From: Rhizorhabdus dicambivorans
GTDB taxonomy: Bacteria; Pseudomonadota; Alphaproteobacteria; Sphingomonadales; Sphingomonadaceae
Reading direction: 5' to 3'
DNA: 64,000 nt
NCBI RefSeq assembly: GCF_002355275.1
Contig: NZ_CP023449.1
Coordinates: 2,458,001 to 2,522,000, forward strand
Both the position numbers and the translations under genes were made by a program. Shown here piece after piece: positions 47,010 through 56,820 of this stretch. The notes under the pieces are model-generated. The model was given only the letters and a program-made list of their open reading frames with translations. It did no database searches and was not told the DNA's origin. Each line of letters begins with the position of its first letter. Position 1 is the first letter of the stretch.

Positions 47010-47861
47010 ATGATCGACGACAAATATGTCCGGCTTTTCTTCAACAGGAATCTGGCCTCGGCGCAGCGCGAAAACGGCTATGCGGCGCGGCGCGAGATTG
47101 CCGGCCTGCTGTCCGAATATGGCAAGGACCCCAGGCGCCTCGAGCCGTTCGGCTTCAAGGTGTACAGCCAGGCCGAGGAAGACGGCATCATCGAGGAGAT
47201 ATTCCGGCGGCTGGGCGTCGAGAAGGGCTGGTTCTGCGAGATCGGCGTCCAGAACGGGCTTGAGTGCAACTCGCTCTACCTGATCCACAAGGGGTGGAAC
47301 GGCGCCTGGATCGAAGGCAATAAGAACCAGCTCGAGCCCATCCAGCAGAAGTTCGGACCGATCATCCCGTCGCGGTTGAAGCTCTGCATCGGCATGGCCA
47401 CCGTCGAGAGTGTCAACGAACTGCTCGACCGGCTGACCCCCGCCGACCGGGAAATCGACTTCCTGTCGATCGACATCGACGGCAACGACATCCACCTGCT
47501 GGAGGCGCTGCGCCGCAGGCCCAAGGTCATCTGCATCGAATATAATGCGAAATTCCCGGCCAATATCGTCAAGCGGCAGGTCTATGACACGCAGCGCTTC
47601 TGGAGGGGTACCGATTATTTCGGCGCGAGCCTCAAGGCGCTTGCCGAAGCGGCCGACCGGATGGGCTATGGGCTGGTGGGAACCAACATCACCGGCAGCA
47701 ACGCCTTCTTCGTGCGCAACGATCTCCTCGGGCAGGACCTGTTCTGCGAGGATCGGTCGGTGGAGCGGCTCTACAATCCGCCGCGCTATTATCTGATCGA
47801 CGACCATTTCCAGTATATCGGCCATCCCGCCGATTTCGGACCCTATGAGGATCTTGCCTGA
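47010..47861 (+). CDS. FkbM-like putative methyltransferase
   Basis: 283 residues from ATG 47010, with GAGGGGGG just before it. FCEIGVQNGLECNSLYLIHK, LLDRLTPADREIDFLSIDID and GNDIHLLEALRRRP resemble the SAM-binding core of FkbM-type and related class I methyltransferases, with the catalytic-site Asp in SIDIDGND. Residues 45-70 (PFGFKVYSQAEEDGIIEEIF) are conserved in this group. The substrate is unknown; a role in surface glycan modification is plausible. It starts 34 bases after serB. Confidence 0.65.
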   Translation: MIDDKYVRLFFNRNLASAQRENGYAARREIAGLLSEYGKDPRRLEPFGFKVYSQAEEDGIIEEIFRRLGVEKGWFCEIGVQNGLECNSLYLIHKGWNGAWIEGNKNQLEPIQQKFGPIIPSRLKLCIGMATVESVNELLDRLTPADREIDFLSIDIDGNDIHLLEALRRRPKVICIEYNAKFPANIVKRQVYDTQRFWRGTDYFGASLKALAEAADRMGYGLVGTNITGSNAFFVRNDLLGQDLFCEDRSVERLYNPPRYYLIDDHFQYIGHPADFGPYEDLA

Positions 47862-47901
47862 TCTGGTGGGGAGCGCCCGGTTCGCGGGGCTTCCGCCTGT
47901 A

Positions 47902-48222
47902 TCAGCGGCCCCTGGTCATGTCCGAGGCGATGGCCGCCAGCGCGAAGGCGATGGCCGCCTCCGTGCCGTCGAAGCTGATCCGCAGCATGCCCCTGCCGAT
48001 TTCGCTCACCGTTGCCTGGATCGTGCCCGCATCGGGATGGCGCAGTTCCACCCGGCTACCGAGCGCGGGCGGATCGTCGCTGTCGAGCCGGGCGCCGCGC
48101 CCGTCGATGCCGCGCAGCGCCACCGTCCGGCAGCCTTCGTCGCTGATCAGATCGCAGACCGTGCGACGGCGCCAGCGGCTGGCCATCGCGACGGGCCGGT
48201 CCAGAACATGCCAATGCCTCAT
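47902..48222 (-). CDS. PilZ domain-containing protein
   Basis: 106 residues. RRRTVCDLISDEGCRTVALR, GIDGRGARLDSDDPPALGSR and SFDGTEAAIAFALAAI outline the small beta-barrel of PilZ, a receptor for cyclic di-GMP. The canonical RxxxR motif is only loosely seen (MASRWRRR) and the D/NxSxxG motif reads DGRGARL, so c-di-GMP binding is uncertain. A candidate CtrA box lies 60 bases upstream (48282-48296). Confidence 0.7.
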   Translation of the reverse strand: MRHWHVLDRPVAMASRWRRRTVCDLISDEGCRTVALRGIDGRGARLDSDDPPALGSRVELRHPDAGTIQATVSEIGRGMLRISFDGTEAAIAFALAAIASDMTRGR

Positions 48223-48281
48223 GGCAACCCATTCGCTACATACTATCCGGGTGATTTTCCCGCATAGTCACCAACATAGGG

Positions 48282-48296
48282 TTAATGCCGCCTTAG
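48282..48296. promoter_or_regulatory. Candidate CtrA box
   Basis: TTAA-TGCCGCC-TTAG, one base from the consensus TTAA-N7-TTAA, lies about 60 bases upstream of the PilZ gene and 53 bases downstream of the SPOR gene stop. Confidence 0.3.
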
Positions 48297-48348
48297 AGCC
48301 TGATCGGTTGAGGGAGGAAACGCTCCGCGCTTCCACCAGAGGCGTGGA

Positions 48349-49410
48349 TCAGGGCGCGACCGGGAAACATGCGGTCCCGGCCGTCGACTTCACCGCCGCG
48401 CAGGCTTCGTTCGCTGCGGCGCGGGAACCCAGCGGACCCGCCTGCAGACGGGTGAGATTGCCCACCGGGATATAGGTCGGGCTCAGCGCCTTCAGCCCGG
48501 CGCGCGCCGAGAGGCTGGTCCACGCATTGCGGGCGGCATCGCTGCTCGAAAAGGCGCCGAGCTGGATTTTCCAGCCGCCCCCCGCCGAAGCGCTGATCGT
48601 GGCGGCCGGCTTGGGAGCTGGCTTCGGCGCCGCCGGCCGGGCCGCTGCTGGCGCCGGCGTAGCGGCGGCGGGCGCGGTGCTTGGCGCCTTCCATGGCTGG
48701 ATCGGCTGCGCCTGGGCCATCTCGGCGGGGGCGGGAGCGGGCGGAGGCGAAGAGGCCGGCACCGCAACCTGGCCGACCGGCTGCGGCGTGCGGGCATTGC
48801 GCATCGTCAACGGCGCGTTCGGGCCGGGCGTGTCGCTGGCCCTGAGCTGCTCGGTGCGCTCCATCTCGCGGGCCAGCGCCAGCCCGGCCTGGCGCTGCTG
48901 CTCGGGAACGAGCTGGTCCATCTGGGTCAGGCTGGTGGTCGCGGCGCCGATGCCGGCGGCCTTGGCGCGGGTCATCAGCGCATAGGCGCGTGCCCAGTCC
49001 TTGGGCAGGGAATCGCCATTGAAATAAGCCGTCCCGACGACATATTGCGCGCGCGCCTCACCCTGGTCGGCGGCTTTCTTCAGCCAGATCATCGCTTCGT
49101 CGCGCTGGCCGCTCTGGAACAATTGCAGGCCCAGCGTCGCCTGCGCCTGCTCATGGCCCGCGGCGGCGGCCTTTCGATACCAGTCCATCGCCACCGCCTG
49201 GTCGGCGGGCACGCCCCGGCCGAGCTTGTAGGCCTGGCCCAGGTTGAACTGCGCATCGGGTTCGCCGGCGGCGGCGGGGCCGCGCCATTCGGCCACGGCC
49301 TTGGGGAAGTCGCCCGCCATCCAGGCGTCGACCCCGGCTTTCACATCGGCCAGCGCCGGCGTCGCGGCAGCCAGCACCACCAGCGCACAACCCGCGAAAA
49401 AGCTCTTCAT
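48349..49410 (-). CDS. Sel1-repeat / SPOR domain protein
   Basis: 353 residues with a signal peptide (MKSFFAGCALVVLAAATPALA). Residues 30-150 hold Sel1-like/TPR repeats (AQFNLGQAYKLGRGVPADQA, EQAQATLGLQLFQSGQRDEA, ARAQYVVGTAYFNG). A Pro/Ala-rich linker follows, then the SPOR domain (WKIQLGAFSSSDAARNAWTS, LQAGPLGSRAAANEACAAVK) that binds denuded peptidoglycan at the division septum. Its likely role is envelope or division-site anchoring. Divergent from the other SPOR gene. Confidence 0.82.
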   Translation of the reverse strand: MKSFFAGCALVVLAAATPALADVKAGVDAWMAGDFPKAVAEWRGPAAAGEPDAQFNLGQAYKLGRGVPADQAVAMDWYRKAAAAGHEQAQATLGLQLFQSGQRDEAMIWLKKAADQGEARAQYVVGTAYFNGDSLPKDWARAYALMTRAKAAGIGAATTSLTQMDQLVPEQQRQAGLALAREMERTEQLRASDTPGPNAPLTMRNARTPQPVGQVAVPASSPPPAPAPAEMAQAQPIQPWKAPSTAPAAATPAPAAARPAAPKPAPKPAATISASAGGGWKIQLGAFSSSDAARNAWTSLSARAGLKALSPTYIPVGNLTRLQAGPLGSRAAANEACAAVKSTAGTACFPVAP

Positions 49411-49507
49411 ACTTCACTGCCCCCAAGTCCGGCATGATTTACAGTGTGATAGCGCGATCGCCCGGATTGGCGATAGTCCTAACTGAATCGATTGATCATC
49501 ACGGCCA

Positions 49508-49522
49508 TTAACCATTGCTTAG
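49508..49522. promoter_or_regulatory. Candidate CtrA box between the two SPOR genes
   Basis: TTAA-CCATTGC-TTAG: the left half is the TTAACCAT half-site, the right half is TTAG instead of TTAA. It lies 60 bases before the 49582 gene start and 98 bases from the divergent gene start, in the shared regulatory region. Confidence 0.4.
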
Positions 49523-49581
49523 CAGCGCCGGTGGCACCTTCGCCCGCGAGGGGCGCGAGCCCCATGGGGAAAGGGTATGCG

Positions 49582-51036
49582 ATGAACAAGCGCTTGATCG
49601 GCCTGGCGGCGGGTGCTGCTTTGCTGGCATTGTTGCCCGGCGCCTTGCAGGCGGCCGCGCCGGAACTGCGCGAGAGCATGACGCCCGCCGCGCAGAAGCG
49701 TGCCGATCGCCTGCTCGCCGACGCGCGCGAAGCGCTTGCCCGGGGCGCCCCCGCCGCCGCCGTCCGCCAGGCGGAGGCCGCCGTCGCGATCCGTCCGCTC
49801 GATGCCCAGGCGCGCGCTCTGCTGGGCCGCGCCTATCTGGCCGCGGGCCGCTTCCAGTCGGCCGAGACCGCGCTGGGCGACGCCCTGACCCTCGATCCAT
49901 CGCTTGGCCGCGCCGCCGTCGGCCGGGCGCTCGCGCAGATCGCGCTGGGCAAGCCAGATGCCGCCAGGGCCACGCTCGATGCGGCGCCGGACAGCGGAGC
50001 GGATGCCGATATCGGCTTGGCCTTCGCGCTGATGGGTGATCTCGACCGGGCGCGCGAAACGCTGCTCGCGGCCGCGCGCGAACCGGGGGCCGATGCGCGC
50101 ACCCGTCAGAATCTTGCACTTGCCTATGCGCTGGAAGGGCGCTGGAACGACGCCGCCACCATCGCCGCCCAGGATGTTCCGGCCGAGCTGGTCGCCGATC
50201 GCCTGCGCCGCTGGGCGATGGTCGCGCAGTTGAGGAATGATCCGGCGATGCAGGTCGGCACGCTGCTCGGTGCGCTGCCCGCCGTCGATGGCGGGTTGCC
50301 GGCCGAGCTGGCCCTTGCGCTTCCCATCCCGGAGAAATTGCCCGCCGAGCCGCTGATGCTGGCCCAGGCCGCGCCCTTCGAACTGGTGCCGTCACTGCCC
50401 TTCGTCGTTCCCGCCGTGCAGGTGGAGGCGAAGGCCGTCGTCACCCAGACCAATCTCGCTCCGCCCTCGCTGACCCAGCTGGTTTCGGCGCCAGCGGCAG
50501 CCAGCGTGGCGGAAACAGCGGCGCCCCCGGTGCTGGCCATGGCCGAGCCGTCGGAACCTGTCGCCTGGGCGGGGCCGCCGCGCATGCGCAAGGCGCGGAT
50601 CGTCGAGGTCAAGCCGCCCAAGCCGGCCAGCCGGCCAGTGGTGGCGGTGCGGGCACTGAGGATCGAATCGCGCATGACCGCTCCCAAGCCGGCCCTGCTC
50701 GTCGCGCGGACGACCCTCAGGCCGCTGCCCGCCGCCGCGCGCGGCTGGTCGGTGCAGCTCGGGGCTTTCAGTTCGGCGGGCCGCACCGAGGTTGCGTGGA
50801 GCAAGCTCAATGCCCGCGTCAGCTTCCTCAGCGGCCATGTGCCGACCGGATCGAAGGTCAGGCGCGGCAAGGCGCTGTTCCATCGCCTCTCGATCGGTGG
50901 GCTTCCCAGCCGCGCCGATGCTGTCAGCCTGTGCCTGAAGGTGCGGGAGGCCGGCGGCGCCTGCTTCGTACGCCGCAGTTCGGGGGACCAGCCGTTGACC
51001 TGGGCGCTGCGCGCGAAGGCCGGCGAACCGGTCTGA
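49582..51036 (+). CDS. TPR and SPOR domain protein
   Basis: 484 residues from ATG 49582. Signal peptide MNKRLIGLAAGAALLALLPG; then TPR repeats (AREALARGAPAAAVRQAEAA and VRPLDAQARALLGRAYLAAG region, 50-185), a Pro/Ala/Val-rich linker (about 230-400) and a C-terminal SPOR domain (WSVQLGAFSSAGRTEVAWSK, then LSIGGLPSRADAVSLCLKVR). The domain order mirrors the divergent gene at 48349-49410. Both probably act at the cell wall during division. Confidence 0.8.
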   Translation: MNKRLIGLAAGAALLALLPGALQAAAPELRESMTPAAQKRADRLLADAREALARGAPAAAVRQAEAAVAIRPLDAQARALLGRAYLAAGRFQSAETALGDALTLDPSLGRAAVGRALAQIALGKPDAARATLDAAPDSGADADIGLAFALMGDLDRARETLLAAAREPGADARTRQNLALAYALEGRWNDAATIAAQDVPAELVADRLRRWAMVAQLRNDPAMQVGTLLGALPAVDGGLPAELALALPIPEKLPAEPLMLAQAAPFELVPSLPFVVPAVQVEAKAVVTQTNLAPPSLTQLVSAPAAASVAETAAPPVLAMAEPSEPVAWAGPPRMRKARIVEVKPPKPASRPVVAVRALRIESRMTAPKPALLVARTTLRPLPAAARGWSVQLGAFSSAGRTEVAWSKLNARVSFLSGHVPTGSKVRRGKALFHRLSIGGLPSRADAVSLCLKVREAGGACFVRRSSGDQPLTWALRAKAGEPV

Positions 51037-51042
51037 CCCTTT

Positions 51043-52272
51043 TTAGCCCAGGGCGACGCCGCCCTTGATCGTCCGCAGCACCTTGCCCTGCACGGGCAGG
51101 CCGTCGAACGGCGTGTTGCCGGCGCGTGAGGCCATGTGATCCGAATCGATCCTCCACGGTGCCTCGGGATCGAACAGCAGCAGATCGGCCTCGGCGCCCA
51201 CCATCAGCGAACCGCCGGGCAGGCCCAGCAGCCGCGCCGGGGCGGCCGATAGAAGCTCGATCAGCCGGGGCAGGGTGATGACGCCGTCGCGGACCAAGGC
51301 GAGCGACAGGGTCAGCAGCGTCTCGGCACCCGACATGCCTGCCTCCGCATCGGCGAAGGGCAGGCGCTTGGCCTCCGGCCCCTGTGGGTCGTGGCTCGAA
51401 CAGATCAGGTCGATCGTCCCGTCGGCGATGGCGGCGAGCGCCGCCTGGCGGTCGTCCTCGCCCCGCAGGGGCGGCGACAGGCGGGCGAAGGTGCGGAAGC
51501 CGCCCACCGCGACGTCGGACAACAGCAGGTGCGCCGGGCTGATCCCGCAGCTTACCGGCAGGCCGCGCTTCTTCGCGTCGCGCACCAGATCGAAGGCGCG
51601 CGCGGTCGACAGCTGGCGGAAATGCAGCCGTGCGCCGGTCTCCTCGACCAGCATCAGGTCGCGCGCCACCGCCATCGCCTCGGCGATCGCGGGGGCGGCG
51701 GGCAGGCCCATGCGGGTGGCGTACTCGCCCTCGGTCGCGACCGCGCCCACGGTGACGCCGCCATCCTCGGCATGAGTGACGACGGTCAGACCAAGCGATC
51801 CGGCATAGGCCAGCACCCGCCGCATCACCCCCGAATCGGCGATCCAGTCGCGCCCGGTGGCGACCGCGCAGGCGCCGACCGCCTTCATCAGGCCGATCTC
51901 GGCCAGTTCCTTGCCTTCCAGGCCCTTGGTCGCGGCGGCGAGCGGGTGGATCCAGACGTCGGGCTTTCCGGCGGCGGCGGCGTGCTGGGCCAACGCCGCA
52001 TGGTCGAGCGGAGGCGACTGGTCCGGCATCAGCACCGCGCGGGTGATGCCGCCGGCGGTGAAGGCCGCCATGTCGATCGCGAAGATGCCGAGATCGATGA
52101 GGCCCGGCGCCAGATGCGCGCCCTTGGCGTCGATCGTCTCGATATCCGAGGGGATGTCAAAGCTGCCGACGGCGGCGATGTGGCGGTCGCGCACCAGCAC
52201 GCCGCCCTGCGTCACCGTGCCGGCGGCGGGATCGACGATCCGCGCGTTGAGGATGGCGAGCGATCCGGTCAT
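51043..52272 (-). CDS. Dihydroorotase-like protein lacking metal ligands (PyrC')
   Basis: 409 residues of the amidohydrolase fold ([43 protein letters not shown]). The HxH metal pair that follows PGLID in active dihydroorotases is replaced by G62-I-F64, and the later DHAPH metal region reads SSHDPQG. It is therefore probably inactive and may instead stabilise aspartate carbamoyltransferase, as PyrC' does in Pseudomonas. Its start overlaps the pyrB stop (ATGA), supporting a complex. A true dihydroorotase must be elsewhere. Confidence 0.8.
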   Translation of the reverse strand: MTGSLAILNARIVDPAAGTVTQGGVLVRDRHIAAVGSFDIPSDIETIDAKGAHLAPGLIDLGIFAIDMAAFTAGGITRAVLMPDQSPPLDHAALAQHAAAAGKPDVWIHPLAAATKGLEGKELAEIGLMKAVGACAVATGRDWIADSGVMRRVLAYAGSLGLTVVTHAEDGGVTVGAVATEGEYATRMGLPAAPAIAEAMAVARDLMLVEETGARLHFRQLSTARAFDLVRDAKKRGLPVSCGISPAHLLLSDVAVGGFRTFARLSPPLRGEDDRQAALAAIADGTIDLICSSHDPQGPEAKRLPFADAEAGMSGAETLLTLSLALVRDGVITLPRLIELLSAAPARLLGLPGGSLMVGAEADLLLFDPEAPWRIDSDHMASRAGNTPFDGLPVQGKVLRTIKGGVALG

Positions 52273-53219
52273 GCCCAGCCCTCCACGCCGCGCCGCTTGC
52301 GGGTCAGGACGTCGAGGCAGGCCATGCGGACCGCGACACCCATCTCCACCTGTTCGGTGATCGCCGATCGATCGGGATGGTCGGCCACTTCGCTGGTGAT
52401 CTCCACGCCCCGGTTCATCGGGCCGGGATGCATCACCAGCGCGTCGGGCGCTGCCCGCTCCAGCCGTTCCATGGTCAGCCCGTAGAGCGCGTGGAACTCA
52501 CGGGGGGAGGGGAGATAGGCGCCGTCCATCCGCTCGTTCTGCAGGCGGAGCATCATCACCACGTCGGCGCCTTCGATCCCCTTGTCGAAATCGTGGAACG
52601 GGATCGCGCCCAGCCGCTCGATCGCCGTTGGCATCAGTGTCGGTGGGGCGACGACGCGCACTTCGGCGCCCAGCGCGGTGAGCGCCAGGATGTTCGATCG
52701 GGCGACGCGGCTGTGCAGGATGTCTCCGCAGATCGCGACCGTGAGCCCGCCGATCCTGCCCTTGCGGCGGCGGATCGTCAGCGCGTCGAGCAGCGCCTGG
52801 GTCGGGTGTTCGTGGCGGCCGTCGCCCGCGTTGAGCACAGGGCAGTCCACCTTGTCGGCGATCAGCTGCACCGCGCCCGAGGACTGGTGGCGGATCACGA
52901 TCATGTCGGCGCGCATCGCGTTGAGCGTCACCGCAGTGTCGATCAGCGTCTCGCCCTTCTTCACGCTCGACTGGCCGACCGCCATGTTGACCACATCGGC
53001 GCCGAGCCGCTTGCCCGCGATCTCGAACGACAGCAGCGTGCGTGTCGAGTTCTCGAAGAAGGCGTTGATCAGTGTCAGGCCCGACAGGCGATCGTCATGC
53101 TTCGTCGTCGCACGGTTGAGCGTGATCCATTGCTCGGCCTCGTCGAGCAGGAACAATATCTCGTGCGGCTGAAGCCCGTAGATGCCGGTCAGGTGGCGGT
53201 GCGGGAATGGAGCGGACAT
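52269..53219 (-). CDS. pyrB: Aspartate carbamoyltransferase catalytic subunit
   Basis: 316 residues. [19 protein letters not shown] binds carbamoyl phosphate; [30 protein letters not shown] and [18 protein letters not shown] are further active-site segments. It starts pyrimidine synthesis. The following PyrC-like protein overlaps its stop by 4 bases; together they are likely a dodecameric ATCase with a non-catalytic partner. No pyrI is present here. Confidence 0.96.
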   Translation of the reverse strand: MSAPFPHRHLTGIYGLQPHEILFLLDEAEQWITLNRATTKHDDRLSGLTLINAFFENSTRTLLSFEIAGKRLGADVVNMAVGQSSVKKGETLIDTAVTLNAMRADMIVIRHQSSGAVQLIADKVDCPVLNAGDGRHEHPTQALLDALTIRRRKGRIGGLTVAICGDILHSRVARSNILALTALGAEVRVVAPPTLMPTAIERLGAIPFHDFDKGIEGADVVMMLRLQNERMDGAYLPSPREFHALYGLTMERLERAAPDALVMHPGPMNRGVEITSEVADHPDRSAITEQVEMGVAVRMACLDVLTRKRRGVEGWA

Positions 53220-53301
53220 TAAAGCCGCGCTTTAGGGCAGGGCGCGGGGAAGCTCAAGCGGGCTGGAAGACTTCTCCACAAGATCGTCGCCCCGGCGGAG
53301 A

Positions 53302-53757
53302 TCAGATCATCGCGTCGATCGCGCCCTGCAATATGTAGGCCGCCGCCAGCTTGTCGACCAGTTCGGCTCGCCGCGCCCGGCTCGCATCCGCGTCGAGCAG
53401 GGTGCGGGTCACGGCCTGGGTCGACCAGCGTTCGTCCCACAGCAGGATCGGCAGGCCGAAGCCCTCGACGTTGCGGGCGAAAGCGCGGACCGACTGGGTG
53501 CGTGGAGAATCGCTGCCGTCGAGGTTCAGCGGCAGGCCGATCACCAGACCCTTCACCGCCTGCGCCGCCACCAGCGCGCGCAATTTCGCCGCGTCGACGC
53601 TGAACTTGCCGCGCTGGATCGTTTCGGCCGGGCTGGCGATGGTCCAGCCCGCGTCGCACAACGCGATTCCGATCGTCTTGGTGCCCACGTCGAGCCCCGC
53701 CAGCCGCCCCCGATCCGGCAGCGCGTCGCGATAATCGAGGGTCGAGGTGCAGATCAC
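53302..53757 (-). CDS. ruvX: Putative pre-16S rRNA nuclease / Holliday junction resolvase RuvX (YqgF)
   Basis: 151 residues from the GTG at 53757, which overlaps the stop of the upstream gene (GTGA). [20 protein letters not shown] holds the first catalytic Asp, [20 protein letters not shown] the central motif, and [11 protein letters not shown] and [16 protein letters not shown] the rest of the RNase-H-like active site. It processes the 5' end of 16S rRNA. Confidence 0.94.
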   Translation of the reverse strand: MICTSTLDYRDALPDRGRLAGLDVGTKTIGIALCDAGWTIASPAETIQRGKFSVDAAKLRALVAAQAVKGLVIGLPLNLDGSDSPRTQSVRAFARNVEGFGLPILLWDERWSTQAVTRTLLDADASRARRAELVDKLAAAYILQGAIDAMI

Positions 53758-54869
53758 TTGTTCAGGAAGGCCTTTGCGCGCGCTTCGGCATCGGCGCGGA
53801 TATTGCCCCAGAACAGCGCATAGTCGAAGACATGGTAATTGTTGCCGGGCATGACGAAGCGGTCGAAGCCCCTGGGCGGCCTGCCGATCATCAGCAGTCC
53901 CGAAGGGTCGCAGCGCGCCGCGATGACGCCCGGCTTCAGTTCGGCGCCCATGAAATCGGATGTCGGCATCAGCGCGCCCAGGTTCGCCGCAGGTAGCGCG
54001 GCCGTGGCCGGCGCGCCGGTCAGCGGGTTGACGCACAGCATCGGTGTACCGCGCCGGGGAGCGCCGGTGAGACCCGCGGAGGCGTCATATATCTCGCGGA
54101 TCGTCCTCGGCTCGGCCGGCTCGGCGAAGCTCTGCCAGGACAGGATGCAGTTCGCCTGGCGCGGATCGCCGCAGGCTGGCAGGCCGAGCGCGGGAATGTC
54201 GGCGGTCGTGGAGATCGGCCAGCCGACCAGATAGGACGCCACGATCCGCTGGGCGAGCGGCTTGCCCGCGATCTTTTCCTGCATCAGCCGCATCAGGTGG
54301 AGCGTGCCCTGGCTATGCCCCGCAAGCAGGATCGGGCGCGAGGCGGGGATCTGCGCCAGGAAGGCGTCGAATGCGCGCGCCACGTCGCCATAGGCCAGAT
54401 CGAGCGCCTTGGGCGCATCGGACCCCTGGCTCAGGAAGGCGCCGAGCGCCGCCGAGCGGTAGCGCGGCGCCCAGACGGCCCCCGTCCGGTTGAACGCGCT
54501 GGCCTCGCTCCATCCGAAAACGCGCAGCCATTTGCGCGATTCGGCATCGTCCAGCGCGGTGTTCCAGCTCGCCCTGCCATAATAGGTGGTCGGCGGAACG
54601 TAGAACACTGCGATCTCGCGCTTTGCCGCCGACGGTTTTTCACCGGCCGGAAGCCAGCGGGCGGGATCGTCGGGCAGGTCGGGCCGCGACAGCCAGGAAC
54701 CCGGCCGGCCATAGTCGGGCGGCGGCCCGGCACCGTTCGGATCGAAGCGCACGCTGGGAACGAAGGCGAGGCGGACCAACTGGTCCTGGAACAGGTTCCA
54801 GCCGATCCCGGCGGCCAATGTCAGCACGATCAACCCCGCGATGATGTAGAGGAAACGGCGAGCGAGCAA
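53754..54869 (-). CDS. DUF3089 alpha/beta hydrolase-like membrane protein
   Basis: 371 residues from the TTG at 54869, favoured because GGAG lies 6 bases upstream; ATG 54932 is an alternative. One N-terminal membrane helix ([19 protein letters not shown]) anchors the protein, with the rest outside. The DUF3089 domain contains the lipase-type nucleophile GHSQG (Ser186), [14 protein letters not shown] and a [14 protein letters not shown] ending. An esterase or lipase activity is likely but untested. It overlaps ruvX at its end. Confidence 0.85.
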   Translation of the reverse strand: MLARRFLYIIAGLIVLTLAAGIGWNLFQDQLVRLAFVPSVRFDPNGAGPPPDYGRPGSWLSRPDLPDDPARWLPAGEKPSAAKREIAVFYVPPTTYYGRASWNTALDDAESRKWLRVFGWSEASAFNRTGAVWAPRYRSAALGAFLSQGSDAPKALDLAYGDVARAFDAFLAQIPASRPILLAGHSQGTLHLMRLMQEKIAGKPLAQRIVASYLVGWPISTTADIPALGLPACGDPRQANCILSWQSFAEPAEPRTIREIYDASAGLTGAPRRGTPMLCVNPLTGAPATAALPAANLGALMPTSDFMGAELKPGVIAARCDPSGLLMIGRPPRGFDRFVMPGNNYHVFDYALFWGNIRADAEARAKAFLNK

Positions 54870-55045
54870 TGAAGGCTCCGATTTGTGCAGTGCAACATAA
54901 GCTGGCGATGAGGGCAAGTGCGTAGCGGGCAATCGTGGCTGCGTCGAATCCCCTGTCGTCGCTCCCGGCCTCTCTCGGGGCGACGCAAGCTTTTAGCGCC
55001 ATCCCGCCCTTGCTCCCCCGCCGCCCCGATGCTAGCCGCGCGGCC

Positions 55046-55333
55046 ATGTCAGTCGATGCCGCAACCGTCCGCAAGATCGCGAGCCTCGCCCGCATTGCCG
55101 TCACCGACGGCGATGTCGATGCGATGGTTCCCGAACTCAACAACATCCTGGGCTGGATCGAGCAGCTCGGCGAGGTGAACACCGATGGTGTCGCCCCGCT
55201 GGCCGCCGTCATCCCGAACCATCAGCGCCTGCGCGCGGACGTCGTCACCGACGGCAATATCCGCGACAAGGTGATCGCCAACGCGCCCCAGGCCGAACAT
55301 GGCTTCTTCGCCGTTCCCAAGGTGATCGAATAA
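55046..55333 (+). CDS. gatC: Asp-tRNA(Asn)/Glu-tRNA(Gln) amidotransferase subunit C
   Basis: 95 residues from ATG 55046. [48 protein letters not shown] and FFAVPKVIE are the GatC helices and belt that stabilise GatA on GatB. Its stop overlaps the gatA start by one base (TAATG). Confidence 0.96.
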   Translation: MSVDAATVRKIASLARIAVTDGDVDAMVPELNNILGWIEQLGEVNTDGVAPLAAVIPNHQRLRADVVTDGNIRDKVIANAPQAEHGFFAVPKVIE

Positions 55334-56820
55334 TGGCTGACATCACCGAGCTGGGCATCGCGGGCCTGCGCGACGGCTTCCGCGCCGGCGACTTCACCGC
55401 GCGTGAGGCGGCCGAGGCATTCAACGCCGCCGTCGCGGGTGCCAAGGCGCTCAACGCCTTCATCATCGAGACGCCGGACCACGCGCTCGCCGCCGCCGAT
55501 GCGGCCGACAAGGCCCGCGCATCGGGCGATCTGCAGCCGCTCTCCGGCGTGCCGCTGGGCATCAAGGACCTGTTCTGCACCGAGGGCTACCAGACCACGG
55601 CGGCCAGCAACATGCTGGCCGGGTTCAAGCCGACCTATGAGTCGACCGTGACCACGAAGCTGTTCGCGGCCGGCGCCGGCATGCTCGGCAAGCTCAACCT
55701 CGACCAGTTCGCCATGGGTTCGTCTAACGAGACCAGCGCCTTCGGCAACGTCATCTCGCCGTGGCGCGCCAATGACGGCAGCAATGCCCCGCTGGCGCCG
55801 GGCGGCTCGTCGGGCGGTTCCTCCTCGGCGATCGCCGCGCGGATCGTGCCGGCGGCGACCGGCACCGATACCGGCGGCTCGATCCGCCAGCCCGCCGCCT
55901 TCACCGGCATCGCGGGCATCAAGCCCACCTATGGCCGCTGCTCGCGCTTCGGCATCGTCGCCTTCGCCTCCTCGCTGGATCAGGCCGGAGCGATGGCGCA
56001 GGACGTGCGCGACTGCGCGATCATGCTGGAGGCGATGTCGGGTTTCGACCCGAAGGATTCGACTTCGCTCGACGTCGCGGTGCCGCAGTGGGAAGCCGGG
56101 CTTTCGGCGGACCTCAAGGGCAAGAAGGTCGGCATCCCGAAGGAATATCGGGTCGACAATATGCCCGCCGAGATCGACGCGCTGTGGAAGCAGGGCATCG
56201 AATGGCTGCGCGATGCGGGCGCCGAGATTGTCGACGTATCGCTGCCGCACACCCGCTATGCGCTGCCGACCTATTATATCATCGCCCCGGCCGAGGCCTC
56301 ATCGAACCTCGCCCGTTATGATGGCGTGCGCTATGGCCTGCGCGAACTTCCCGATGGCGCCAATCTCCAGGAGATGTATGCCGCCACCCGCGCCGCCGGT
56401 TTCGGGCCGGAGGTCAAGCGCCGGATCCTGATTGGCACCTATGTGCTCTCGGCGGGCTTCTACGACGCCTATTACACCAAGGCGCAGAAGGTCCGCGCGC
56501 TGATCGCCCGCGATTTCGAGGAGGCTTTCCAGAAGGTCGACGTGCTGCTGACGCCGACCGCGCCGTCCGCTGCCTTCGCGCTGGGCGAGAAGAGCGCCGA
56601 TCCGCTGGAGATGTACCTCAACGACGTCTTCACCGTGCCGGCGAGCCTGGCCGGGGTCCCCGCCATGTCGGTGCCCGCGGGCCTCGACGCCAAGGGATTG
56701 CCGCTCGGCCTCCAGATCATCGGCCGCCCGCTCGACGAGCAGGGCGTCCTCAACGCGGGTCTTGCGATCGAGCAGCGCGCCGGCTTCAACGCCCGGCCGC
56801 AGAACTGGTGGGCGAAATGA
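55333..56820 (+). CDS. gatA: Asp-tRNA(Asn)/Glu-tRNA(Gln) amidotransferase subunit A
   Basis: 495 residues of the amidase-signature family. The triad is Lys78 (PLGIKDLF), cis-Ser159 ([10 protein letters not shown]) and nucleophile Ser183 ([11 protein letters not shown]), with 24 residues between the serines as in characterised GatA. It releases ammonia from glutamine to amidate Asp- or Glu-tRNA. Middle gene of gatCAB. Confidence 0.97.
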   Translation: MADITELGIAGLRDGFRAGDFTAREAAEAFNAAVAGAKALNAFIIETPDHALAAADAADKARASGDLQPLSGVPLGIKDLFCTEGYQTTAASNMLAGFKPTYESTVTTKLFAAGAGMLGKLNLDQFAMGSSNETSAFGNVISPWRANDGSNAPLAPGGSSGGSSSAIAARIVPAATGTDTGGSIRQPAAFTGIAGIKPTYGRCSRFGIVAFASSLDQAGAMAQDVRDCAIMLEAMSGFDPKDSTSLDVAVPQWEAGLSADLKGKKVGIPKEYRVDNMPAEIDALWKQGIEWLRDAGAEIVDVSLPHTRYALPTYYIIAPAEASSNLARYDGVRYGLRELPDGANLQEMYAATRAAGFGPEVKRRILIGTYVLSAGFYDAYYTKAQKVRALIARDFEEAFQKVDVLLTPTAPSAAFALGEKSADPLEMYLNDVFTVPASLAGVPAMSVPAGLDAKGLPLGLQIIGRPLDEQGVLNAGLAIEQRAGFNARPQNWWAK

